This document shows positions 42,113-49,420 of a stretch of DNA of 64,000 nucleotides, piece by piece. Position 1 is the stretch's first letter, and every line of letters begins with the position of its first letter. The translations under genes were made by a program, and so were the position numbers. The notes under the pieces were generated by a model. That model did not search any database. It saw only the letters and a program-made list of their open reading frames with translations, and was not told the DNA's origin. Source of the DNA: an uncultured Treponema sp. (GTDB lineage Bacteria > Spirochaetota > Spirochaetia > Treponematales > Treponemataceae); contig CAMKEG010000004.1 in the NCBI GenBank assembly GCA_946411505.1, positions 229,733 to 293,732 of the forward strand, in the 5' to 3' direction.

Positions 42113-42979
42113 TTAATTAAACGAGCCGCGGGTGTAGGGGCTGCCGATCCACATCCAGACGTCTTCGCCGCTTCCGATGTAGTCTTTGCGCTGGCCTTCT
42201 ATTAGGAACTGGACGCTTTCCACGGTGGCAAACTCTGTGGCGGTGAACACGATTTGCATAAGCTGGCCTCGGTAGCCGTCCGCGCCAATCGCGTTGAATT
42301 CAAATTCTTCGCTAAAGTTGAGCGCGGCGATTCCGTTGCGCACCGTGGCGCTCAAAAGGCGGGTGCCTTCCGGAATCAGGGTCATCGATTTTTCCGAAGA
42401 TTGCGGGCCGGCCAAAAGCGCCTTGATTGTGTCTGTGAGCGGAGAGTCGCTTTTTGGAATTTGGCGGACGACGCTTTTTCGGTTTACGTTTCCGTCGGCG
42501 TCGACTTGCACAAAGAAAAGCTTGGCGTTTGTCGTGGGGCCGGCTTTTTTCTTTTCCTGAGGCTTTTCCTCCGCGATTTCCTTGGCTTCCTCTTTTGCCT
42601 TGCTTTGCTCGGCCGTTTCCGGGGCGCTCTCTTTTTCCGGCTCGGCCGCGCTTTCCGCAGCTTGCTCTTGCCCTTGTTCAGAGGCTAAATCGTCCAAGTC
42701 GTATGTGCCGGGGTCTTGCGTTTCCTTTTGGCCGGGAACGGGAGCCACGTCCACGTCCAAAAGGCCGTTTGACTTGTTCTCTTTTTTCTTTGTCTCGTAG
42801 TTTTGAATGAAGTCCGGCGTTGAGCCGACGACGCGCTCAAAAAAATTTGTGGACTTGAGGTTGTTGGCAAAGTCGTCTTTTTTTACGAGGAACACGATTA
42901 TAAGGATTAAGATAAGGAGCAGCCAAACCGCGGCAAAGATGCCGTTGCGCTTGGCTTTTTTTGAATTTTTCCCACTCAT
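42113..42979 (-). CDS. GerMN-domain membrane-anchored protein, 288 aa
   Basis: A short cytoplasmic start (MSGKNSKKAKRNG), one transmembrane helix (IFAAVWLLLILILIIVFLV, ~14-32), a charged linker rich in Glu/Ala/Lys (~80-150), and a C-terminal GerMN domain (~155-288: KLFFVQVDADGNVNRKSVVR, DTIKALLAGP, LIPEGTRLLSATVRNGIAAL). GerMN domains occur in envelope proteins of many bacteria, not just spore formers, and are thought to act at peptidoglycan. The frame is open upstream, but the ATG at 42979 follows a perfect TATAAT by 7 nt: leaderless. Confidence 0.8.
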   Translation of the reverse strand: MSGKNSKKAKRNGIFAAVWLLLILILIIVFLVKKDDFANNLKSTNFFERVVGSTPDFIQNYETKKKENKSNGLLDVDVAPVPGQKETQDPGTYDLDDLASEQGQEQAAESAAEPEKESAPETAEQSKAKEEAKEIAEEKPQEKKKAGPTTNAKLFFVQVDADGNVNRKSVVRQIPKSDSPLTDTIKALLAGPQSSEKSMTLIPEGTRLLSATVRNGIAALNFSEEFEFNAIGADGYRGQLMQIVFTATEFATVESVQFLIEGQRKDYIGSGEDVWMWIGSPYTRGSFN

Positions 42980-42986
42980 GAAAATT

Positions 42987-43019
42987 ATTATAGAACAACT
43001 TGAATTTCTTTTCAAGTTG
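42987..43019 (-). promoter_or_regulatory. Leaderless promoter with palindromic operator, GerMN gene
   Basis: Minus strand TTGAAA (43010-43015), 17 nt, TATAAT (42987-42992), 7 nt, ATG. The -35 and part of the spacer lie in an inverted repeat CAACTTGAA (42996-43004) / TTCAAGTTG (43011-43019), a candidate repressor site. Confidence 0.65.
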
Positions 43020-43103
43020 CGCTACAATTTTTACGGTTTAGACAAATTCTCAAACTTTGTCATTTTGACAAAATAAAGAAATTGCAAAAAGAGAGGCCCG
43101 ATT

Positions 43104-45026
43104 ATGATGGACGTTAAAGACAAGACAGTGCCGCGCTTGATTCAAGAAGTGGTAAAAAAGAATCCCGACGCGCCGGCGCAATATTCAAAGAACGCCCAGG
43201 GCCAATTTGAAAGCTTGACCTACAGCCAAATGTGGCAGAACGCGATTGACTTTGCCGGCGGCTTGCTTTCCTACAATGTCCAGCGCGGTGAGCGTTTGGG
43301 CCTTATCAGCGAAGACTGCAAGGAATGGCAGCAGGCCGACTTGGGCCTTTTGGCCATCGGAGCCGTCGACATTCCCCGCGGAACGGACGCCAGCCCTTCC
43401 GACCTAAAATACATTTTGTCATTCACAGAATGCCGCATCTGCATTGTCCAGACAAACGCCGCGGCCAAAAAAATTCTTGACCTTAAGGCCGACTTGCCCG
43501 ACCTTAAGTATTTTGTAATGTTCGAGCAGCCCGGCCAGGAAGTCTTGGACTTGGCAAAGGCCGCCGGAATCGTTGTCCATCCCTTTGAAGAGATTTTGGA
43601 AAAGGGCCGCGCCTACAACAAGGAAAACCCCTCCGCCTTTGAAGATGAAATCGCCAAGGGCAACTGGGACGACACGGCCGCGATTATCTTTACAAGCGGA
43701 ACGACAGGCGTTCCCAAGGGCGTAACCTTAAGCCACGGAAATTTCTTGACCCAGCTTGTCGAAGTGACCGACCGCATCAAGCTTTATCCCGGCGAGAACG
43801 CGCTCGCAATCCTTCCGGTTTGGCACGTTTACATGCGCGAGGTTGAATACGTAATCCTAAGCCAGGGCTGCGCGATGACTTACTCAAAGCCGATTGGAAA
43901 GATTTTGCTTGAGGACATGCTAAAGACAAACCCCGTAATCTTGCCCGGCGTTCCGCGCGTCTTTGAAGCGGTCATGGAAGGCATCGAGCGAAAGATGCGC
44001 CGCACTGGCGGAATCACGCTAAAGCTTTACAATTTTTTTGTCCGCGTCGCAATCCTTCATTCGAGGATGCAAAGAAAAATGCTCCGCCAAAATTTCATGC
44101 CGCGCCAGGAAATCACTCCGCTTTGGTGGATTTTGTTCTTGATTCCGTGGACGCTTTTGCTTCCGCTAAAGCTTTTGGGCGACGCGCTTGTCTTTAAAAA
44201 AATCCGCGCGATGCTCGGAAAGAATTTCCGCGCCGGAATCGCGGGCGGCGGAGCCTATCCCAAAAACGTCGACGAGTACTTTTGGGCGCTCGGCATTGAA
44301 ATCGTCGAAGGTTACGGCCTTACCGAAACCGCTCCGATTGTCAGCGTGCGCCACATCACAAAGCCGGTCTTTGGCTGCATCGGAAAGCCGCTTTACGGCA
44401 TCAACGCCCGCATAGTCGACATGGAAGGAAACGACGTCGGCAAGGGAAAGAAAGGCGTGCTTCAGATTAAGGGCGGAACGGTAATGAAGGGCTACTACAA
44501 GCGCCCCGAGCTTACCGCAAAGGCCATCGATTCAGACGGCTGGCTTGACACCGGCGACCTTGCGATTATTGGCATGGGCGGCGAGCTTAAGATTTTGGGC
44601 CGCGTAAAGGACACGATTGTTTTGCGCGGCGGAGAGAACGTGGAGCCGCTTCCGCTTGAGATAAAATTGGAGGAGTCGCTTTACATCCAAACAGCCGTCG
44701 TTCTTGGCCAGGACCAGCGCAACTTGGGCGCCTTGATTCTTCCCAACCAAGAGGAGCTTGAAATCTGGGCCAAGCAAAACAACGTCGCTTTCTCCGACTT
44801 TGAGGACTTGCTTAAAAAAGAGGAAACCTATAAATTCCTGGATTCAATCGTCCGCGACATCATCAGCGCCAAGAACGGATTCCGCGCCTTTGAGCGCATT
44901 CCAAGGTTCGCGCTTTTGTCCAAGCCCTTTGAGGTTGGCCGCGAGCTTAGCGCCAAGCAGGAGCTTATGCGCTACAAAATCAGCGAGCTTTACGCCAAAG
45001 AGTTGAAGGCTGTGTTTAAGGAGTAA
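43104..45026 (+). CDS. Long-chain acyl-CoA synthetase (AMP-binding), 640 aa
   Basis: Adenylate-forming enzyme: P-loop TSGTTGVPKGVTLSHG near residue 198, the 'GYGLTETAPIVSV' motif (~398), 'GWLDTGDLAIIGMGGELKILGR' (~485) and 'KDTIVLRGGENVEP' (~508) before the mobile C-terminal domain. A hydrophobic segment (LWWILFLIPWTLLLPLKLLG, ~340) is typical of the spirochaetal/FadD15-like class and suggests membrane association. It activates fatty acids for lipid synthesis from host or medium fatty acids. Two ATGs in tandem start the gene after GAGAGG. Confidence 0.88.
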   Translation: MMDVKDKTVPRLIQEVVKKNPDAPAQYSKNAQGQFESLTYSQMWQNAIDFAGGLLSYNVQRGERLGLISEDCKEWQQADLGLLAIGAVDIPRGTDASPSDLKYILSFTECRICIVQTNAAAKKILDLKADLPDLKYFVMFEQPGQEVLDLAKAAGIVVHPFEEILEKGRAYNKENPSAFEDEIAKGNWDDTAAIIFTSGTTGVPKGVTLSHGNFLTQLVEVTDRIKLYPGENALAILPVWHVYMREVEYVILSQGCAMTYSKPIGKILLEDMLKTNPVILPGVPRVFEAVMEGIERKMRRTGGITLKLYNFFVRVAILHSRMQRKMLRQNFMPRQEITPLWWILFLIPWTLLLPLKLLGDALVFKKIRAMLGKNFRAGIAGGGAYPKNVDEYFWALGIEIVEGYGLTETAPIVSVRHITKPVFGCIGKPLYGINARIVDMEGNDVGKGKKGVLQIKGGTVMKGYYKRPELTAKAIDSDGWLDTGDLAIIGMGGELKILGRVKDTIVLRGGENVEPLPLEIKLEESLYIQTAVVLGQDQRNLGALILPNQEELEIWAKQNNVAFSDFEDLLKKEETYKFLDSIVRDIISAKNGFRAFERIPRFALLSKPFEVGRELSAKQELMRYKISELYAKELKAVFKE

Positions 45027-45028
45027 GT

Positions 45029-45185
45029 CGTTCGCCTTCGGCGAACTTAACGAGTTTTGCGTTCGCAAAACTCGGCGCAGGGCTGTGAGCGGTTTCGCCG
45101 CGTCCTATGGACGCTGCTTAGTTTTGCGTTCGAAAAAGTCGGGCAAGCCCGCCGTTTTGCGTTCGAAAAAGTCGGCGCAAGTTGC
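45029..45185. repeat. Hairpins and a thrice-repeated GTTTTGCGTTCG motif
   Basis: GTTCGCC-ttc-GGCGAAC (45030-45046) and CGAGTTTTGCG/CGCAAAACTCG (45051-45074) follow the acyl-CoA ligase stop. GTTTTGCGTTCG recurs at about 45054, 45121 and 45154, the last two continuing AAAAAGTCGG. No T-run follows, so termination is unsure. Confidence 0.6.
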
Positions 45186-45194
45186 GGGCGGAAA

Positions 45195-45578
45195 CTACCT
45201 ATTTTCTACAGTGATTCCTTTTATAAAGGAAAAGTGTTTGTCGGCTGTGACAACGGATATATTATTGGCCATTGCGCATGCCGCTATCCAAATGTCGTTT
45301 TCAGGAATTGGGTGGCCGTCGACTTTTAGTTGCGCTTTGATTTTTGCGTAAAATGGCGCGATTTGTGAATCGGGCTTGATTTCTTCCAATTCGCGGCAAA
45401 AGTCTGAATAGACTTTTGCATTTTCATTTTTCTTTTGGGAACATTCAGCGCCAAAAAGCAATTCTCCGAGCGTGATTGAAGAAAAATATAAATTCTCCTC
45501 TTCAAAAATATCATCAAGATTGCCTTCGTCGTTTATGTAGCGAATGATGACATTTGTGTCGAGAATTTTACCATTCAT
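45195..45578 (-). CDS. PIN-domain toxin (VapC family), 127 aa
   Basis: PIN fold with its acidic set: ILDTNVIIRYIN (D7), ITLGELLFGAE (E39/E45 region), 'ENDIWIAACAMANN' (D~95) and 'VTADKHF' (D~111). These residues bind Mg2+ in VapC ribonucleases, which cut tRNA or rRNA to halt growth. The ATG lies inside the end of the antitoxin gene (11-nt overlap), the usual toxin-antitoxin layout. Confidence 0.88.
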   Translation of the reverse strand: MNGKILDTNVIIRYINDEGNLDDIFEEENLYFSSITLGELLFGAECSQKKNENAKVYSDFCRELEEIKPDSQIAPFYAKIKAQLKVDGHPIPENDIWIAACAMANNISVVTADKHFSFIKGITVENR

Positions 45579-45789
45579 TGGAATCTACCATGCGGCCTTC
45601 CGCTACGGCTTTTGACACTAAAATAGAATCAGACGCGCTTATTTTGCCGACATATTTTTTTAAGTTGCGTTTTGGCGGCTCAAATTCATCAAGAAAAGTT
45701 ATTATTACGCGCTGATTCGGTTTTACCGCGATATTTCCTTGTGTTACATATTTGCGTCCGTCATAATATGCGTGAACACTTTTCAACAT
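45568..45789 (-). CDS. Antitoxin of the PIN toxin, 73 aa
   Basis: Short protein with an N-terminal beta-rich DNA-binding-like part (VHAYYDGRKYVTQGNIAVKP, NQRVIITFLDEF) and a C-terminal tail (SDSILVSKAVAEGRMVDSNE) that would wrap the toxin. It resembles the small antitoxins preceding PIN toxins in Bacteroidetes and treponemes. AGGAGG precedes the ATG; a promoter TTGTCC-17-TATAAT lies upstream and is likely autoregulated by the complex. Confidence 0.8.
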   Translation of the reverse strand: MLKSVHAYYDGRKYVTQGNIAVKPNQRVIITFLDEFEPPKRNLKKYVGKISASDSILVSKAVAEGRMVDSNEW

Positions 45790-45819
45790 ATTGCGCCTCC
45801 TGTTATAGATATTAAATTT

Positions 45820-45848
45820 ATTATAGCGCGTTTTTGATAAAAGGACAA
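45820..45848 (-). promoter_or_regulatory. Promoter of the toxin-antitoxin pair
   Basis: Minus strand TTGTCC (45843-45848), 17 nt, TATAAT (45820-45825). Confidence 0.7.
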
Positions 45849-45852
45849 TAAT

Positions 45853-46095
45853 TTAGATTATTTCCTGTTCCAAACTGTCGAATTCGGGCGTGGAAAAGAA
45901 TTCTCCAAGAGTTATTTCAAAACCGTCGCAAATCTTCTTGAGCGTGACTACGCCGGCGTTTTTGCTTTCAAAATTGAGAATGCTTTTTATCGTTGCCTGC
46001 GGAACTGCCGCCAAGTTGCTGGGGCCGTTGGGCGTGATTCCGCGCTCGTCGCACAATTGTCTTATTTTATTCGCCACAGCCTCTTTTGTGTCCAT
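45853..46095 (-). CDS. Small XRE-type HTH regulator, 80 aa
   Basis: Helix-turn-helix of the Cro/C1 group (EAVANKIRQLCDERGITPNG; LAAVPQATIKSILNFESKNA; VVTLKKICDGFEITLGEFFS). Only the DNA-binding domain is present. The ATG at 46095 is preceded 6 nt away by TATCAT, without a good -35: probably leaderless. Divergent from the HEPN-like gene at 46118; only 22 bp separate the two starts, so it should control it. Confidence 0.75.
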   Translation of the reverse strand: MDTKEAVANKIRQLCDERGITPNGPSNLAAVPQATIKSILNFESKNAGVVTLKKICDGFEITLGEFFSTPEFDSLEQEII

Positions 46096-46117
46096 ATCAA
46101 GATGATAAAACACTGAT

Positions 46118-46894
46118 TTGGAAAAATGGACGGCTGAGAGTCCATCTAGAAAGCTTGTGAAAACAAAATATGCTTCCGCTGTCATTTGGTTGATTGAAAC
46201 TTTAAAGCCATATGTGAATTATGACTATCTTAGTAAATATGAGTATTATGTGCAACTTGCAGAATTTGTTGAATCGCACAAAACATATAATGATGAAGAA
46301 TTGTTATTATGTATTTTAAATGAAATTGAAAATGGCAAGATAAGTTGTCAGGAAAAACGTATTTCTGCTTATAGTGTTGTTGATTCTGAATTGGACACTT
46401 GGTATAAGTTCGGCATAGAGCATAATAATCCTTTTTTTGTGAAATTTATGACATTGTGGTTTGCGTTTAATTGTGAATATAAAAACTATCCAGGAATACT
46501 GCGTGATGACAATGGAAATCCACGATTGGATAGAAATAGTAAACAAATAGATGGTGTGGAATATATGAAAATAACCGAATGGTGTGATGCGAGAAAAAAG
46601 AAACTGGAATCTATATATGATGAAGTTTTTAAATCTCCCCTTATTGATATATTTATGGAAAAAGAAGTTGATGATATGCGAAAAGAACATGCGACAAGAA
46701 TAAATAGGGAAAACTACAATGTTCTAAAATATTCTGTTGATGAATATGAGCGGACACTTGCGCTTTTTCAAACAATGTACCAAGTTCGGTGCAACCTATT
46801 TCACGGAAGTAAAAGTCCAAATGTTGAGCGTGACTTTGAACTTGTGCGGTGTTCAGGTGAGATTCTTGAGATTTATCTAAAACAATTCTTATAA
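46118..46894 (+). CDS. HEPN-like protein (candidate toxin or abortive-infection effector), 258 aa
   Basis: Helical, AT-rich. Near the C-terminus RCNLFHGSKS matches the Rx4H motif of HEPN ribonucleases and sits on a predicted helix (LALFQTMYQVRCNLFHG). Otherwise KFMTLWFAFNCEYKN and EWCDARKKKLESIYDEVFKS have no family match that I recognise. The start is a TTG at 46118 with no ribosome site; ATG alternatives would cost ~100 residues. A repressor gene is divergent, and an unknown gene follows 41 nt later. RNA cleavage is inference. Confidence 0.6.
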   Translation: MEKWTAESPSRKLVKTKYASAVIWLIETLKPYVNYDYLSKYEYYVQLAEFVESHKTYNDEELLLCILNEIENGKISCQEKRISAYSVVDSELDTWYKFGIEHNNPFFVKFMTLWFAFNCEYKNYPGILRDDNGNPRLDRNSKQIDGVEYMKITEWCDARKKKLESIYDEVFKSPLIDIFMEKEVDDMRKEHATRINRENYNVLKYSVDEYERTLALFQTMYQVRCNLFHGSKSPNVERDFELVRCSGEILEIYLKQFL

Positions 46895-46935
46895 GACGCT
46901 TTGCGTCAAGTAATATTTTATTTTGAGGTATAAAA

Positions 46936-47691
46936 ATGAATGGAATTTTAAAAGAATGTCTGGACAAACTAGAGAAAAGTAACATAAGGTGCTATTCAGC
47001 TCAAGAGCCTAAAGAATACAATATGGAGATAGTGCTAACTTCTGCTGATGATTTTATAACTTTTTGTACTGATAATAAACTAAAAAATGTATTCTATTCA
47101 GTTTCATCAGATGATAGCTGTTTTCAATTATTCACTGATTGGAATACTCAAGGAATTGGTTATATATATGGTGAATCGATTTCTCAAAATGATGATGAGA
47201 TGGATAATGATTATGAAGAGATGTCAAGATTTGGGCGTTTTAATGAAGGTGAATTACAATCAAAAGAACAATTGAAAGAATTATTAAAAAACAAAGATAA
47301 ACTGAAAAAGGAACTTGCTATTTTCCTTATTGAACATTCTAATATGGTTTATGGAAAAAAGAACATATCTTACTATGACAATTCAATGAATTTCCTGCGA
47401 ACTAAAGATATCGATACGAATTTCTTGTATGGTTCAAAAGAGTATGATGAATTCTGGAAAATTTCAAAAAAGTTAGCTACAGATTTACAAAAGAAAATTG
47501 ATGATGAGTATATGAATAATATTTGGAGCCTAGTAGACGATTGTGTGGAAAAATATAGAAAAAGGGGGAAGATAACTAAAGGGGAAGTAAGCTTGTTTTT
47601 TTCAGAGAATAATATAATTGCCTCAGGCAGTATAAAAGATATGTTTCATGCGAAAGTTAATGGAGAGATTCAGAAAAACTTATATACATAA
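46936..47691 (+). CDS. Hypothetical protein, 251 aa, AT-rich
   Basis: Soluble, acidic and lysine-rich (SISQNDDEMDNDYEEMSRFG; NKDKLKKELAIFLIEHSNMV). The stretch FCTDNKLKNVFYSVSSDDSC and FQLFTDWNTQGIGYIYGES looks like an alpha/beta core. No motif recognised. GAGG lies 8 nt before the ATG and it follows the HEPN-like gene, so it may be its partner (immunity or second effector). Confidence 0.6.
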   Translation: MNGILKECLDKLEKSNIRCYSAQEPKEYNMEIVLTSADDFITFCTDNKLKNVFYSVSSDDSCFQLFTDWNTQGIGYIYGESISQNDDEMDNDYEEMSRFGRFNEGELQSKEQLKELLKNKDKLKKELAIFLIEHSNMVYGKKNISYYDNSMNFLRTKDIDTNFLYGSKEYDEFWKISKKLATDLQKKIDDEYMNNIWSLVDDCVEKYRKRGKITKGEVSLFFSENNIIASGSIKDMFHAKVNGEIQKNLYT

Positions 47692-47777
47692 TAAATTTAG
47701 AATCCACATTTTTTACTCTTCGCCACATCACATCTCCTCCAACACAAGGCTGCCGTTGGTGTTTTCCAAAAACATGG

Positions 47778-47861
47778 CCATTTTGTCAAAAATACAAGCG
47801 AATTTTAGCCATTTTTGTCAAAAACACAAGTCGATTTTGCCCATTTTTGTCAAAAATACAA
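47778..47861. repeat. Tandem 31-32-bp repeat, 2.7 units
   Basis: Unit 1 47778-47808, unit 2 47809-47840, partial unit 3 47841-47861; each starts CCATTTTTGTCAAAAA(T/C)ACAA and ends (G/T)CGATTTTGC or CGAATTTTAG. Inside each, TTTTTGTCAAAAA is a near-palindrome. Ends at the terminator. Not a CRISPR: no unique spacers. Confidence 0.75.
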
Positions 47862-47888
47862 AAAGCCCCGCGATTTGCGGGGCCTTTT
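47861..47888. terminator. Bidirectional terminator
   Basis: AAAAGCCCCGC-gattt-GCGGGGCCTTTT: 7-bp GC stem with A and T runs either side, between converging transcripts. Confidence 0.85.
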
Positions 47889-47936
47889 GTTTGTTTTGCG
47901 GTTTCGGCGGTCCGATTCATTTGGCCGCCGATTTTT

Positions 47937-49316
47937 TTACTTTAAGAAGAACTTTTGCGCGTAGCCGACAAGCCAGATGGCGATGATGATTAGCGGCAAA
48001 ATCCATTTGACGTAAAAGCGGAGGGCGCGCGGAAATTTGATTCCGCTTCCGGTGTTGGCTTCGGCGATGAAGTTTTCCCAGCCCCAGCCGCGCTTTGAAA
48101 CGCAGAAGATTACGTAAATCAGCGAGCCAAGCGGAAGCAGGTTGTTGGATACGATAAAGTCCTCGATGTCCTGGATTCCGCCAATGCCCGGAATGGAAAA
48201 GCCGCTCCAAATGTTAAAGCCCAACACGCACGGAATCGAAAGAACAAAGACGGCGGCCATGTTCACCCAAACCGCCTTGCTTCTTGACCAGCCGCGCGCG
48301 TCCATCGAAAATGCGATGATGTTTTCAAAAACCGCGATGACCGTAGAAAGCGCGGCGAACGACATGAAGACAAAGAAAACCGTTCCCCACAAGCGGCCCA
48401 AAGGCATTGTGTTGAAGATGTTTGGAAGGGTGATGAAAATAAGTCCCGGTCCCTGGCCCGGGTTCACTCCAAAGGCAAAGCAAGTCGGAAGGATGATGAA
48501 GCCCGCCATGAGCGCCACAAAGGTGTCCAGCGCGATGATGGTCGTAGCCTCTCCGGCCAATGACTTTTCCTTTTCGATGTAGCTTCCAAAAATCGCTATG
48601 GCTCCGATTCCCAAAGAAAGGGTAAAGAAGGCCTGGCCCATCGCCGCGAAAATCACTTCGCCGATTCCGTTTTTGGCCATCTTTGAAAAGTCGGGCTTTA
48701 AGTAAAATTCCAAGCCCTTTCCGGCGCCGGGAAGCGTGACCGCGCGCGCCACCAAAAGCAGCATCAATACCAAAAGGCTTGTCATGATTATCGTGGACGC
48801 CTTTTCAACGCCGTTCTTCAATCCGCCCAAGCAAATCAAAAAGCCGGCCAGCGTCACAAAGGCCATCCAAAATATTTGCTCGCCGGGATTGGCCAGCATG
48901 TCGCCAAAAGCTTGGGCGACTTGTTGGGGCGCGGCTCCGGCAAAAAGGCCTTGCGCGCTCTTTAGCGTGTAGGCGAACATCCAGCCGGCGACGGCGGTGT
49001 AGAACATCATCAAAAGGTAGTTTCCCGCGGCGGCGAAGTGGCCGTATTGGTGCCATTGGCTTCCTTTTGGCTCCAGCGCGTGGAAGGAGCGGACGGCGCT
49101 CTTTCCGCTGGCGCGGCCGACCGCGAATTCCATCGTCATTACGGGCAGGCCCAAAATGACCAAAAACAAAAGGTAGAACAAGACAAAGGCCGCGCCTCCG
49201 TACTGTCCGGTTATAAAGGGGAAGCGCCAGACGTTTCCCAATCCAATGGCGCATCCGGCCGCCGTCATGATGAATCCGATTCTTGACTTGAAAGTCTCTC
49301 TTTTTGCAGTTTCCAT
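47937..49316 (-). CDS. Sodium-dependent symporter of the NSS/SNF family, 459 aa
   Basis: Eleven to twelve hydrophobic segments. The start is the family hallmark: FKSRIGFIMTAAGCAIGLGN, VWRFPFITGQYGGAAF, with the unwound helix 1 that binds Na+ and amino acid. Helix-6 'AAMGQAFFTLSLGIGAIAIF' with GQAFFTLSLG also fits. NSS proteins import amino acids with Na+. The ATG at 49316 is chosen (an upstream frame exists) because TAGAAT ends 7 nt before it; leaderless. Divergent from ppdK, their -35 boxes touch. Confidence 0.9.
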   Translation of the reverse strand: METAKRETFKSRIGFIMTAAGCAIGLGNVWRFPFITGQYGGAAFVLFYLLFLVILGLPVMTMEFAVGRASGKSAVRSFHALEPKGSQWHQYGHFAAAGNYLLMMFYTAVAGWMFAYTLKSAQGLFAGAAPQQVAQAFGDMLANPGEQIFWMAFVTLAGFLICLGGLKNGVEKASTIIMTSLLVLMLLLVARAVTLPGAGKGLEFYLKPDFSKMAKNGIGEVIFAAMGQAFFTLSLGIGAIAIFGSYIEKEKSLAGEATTIIALDTFVALMAGFIILPTCFAFGVNPGQGPGLIFITLPNIFNTMPLGRLWGTVFFVFMSFAALSTVIAVFENIIAFSMDARGWSRSKAVWVNMAAVFVLSIPCVLGFNIWSGFSIPGIGGIQDIEDFIVSNNLLPLGSLIYVIFCVSKRGWGWENFIAEANTGSGIKFPRALRFYVKWILPLIIIAIWLVGYAQKFFLK

Positions 49317-49323
49317 TCCGCTA

Positions 49324-49352
49324 ATTCTATCATAAAAATGATGCAAATTCAA
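49324..49352 (-). promoter_or_regulatory. Leaderless promoter of the NSS symporter
   Basis: Minus strand TTGAAT (49347-49352), 17 nt, TAGAAT (49324-49329), TAGCGGA, ATG. Confidence 0.75.
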
Positions 49353-49381
49353 TTGACAATAAGCAACCTTTAAAGTAAAAT
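49353..49381 (+). promoter_or_regulatory. Promoter of ppdK
   Basis: TTGACA (49353-49358), 17 nt, TAAAAT (49376-49381). Its -35 abuts the -35 of the divergent symporter promoter (49347-49352) with no gap, so one regulator could see both. Confidence 0.85.
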
Positions 49382-49420
49382 ATTCTCTATATATCTATTT
49401 TTAACGGAGTGTTACCTACC

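Noticed and set aside
47778..47861. Possible CRISPR array
   Set aside because: The spacer-like parts are near-identical copies too, only 2.7 units exist, and no cas genes are nearby.
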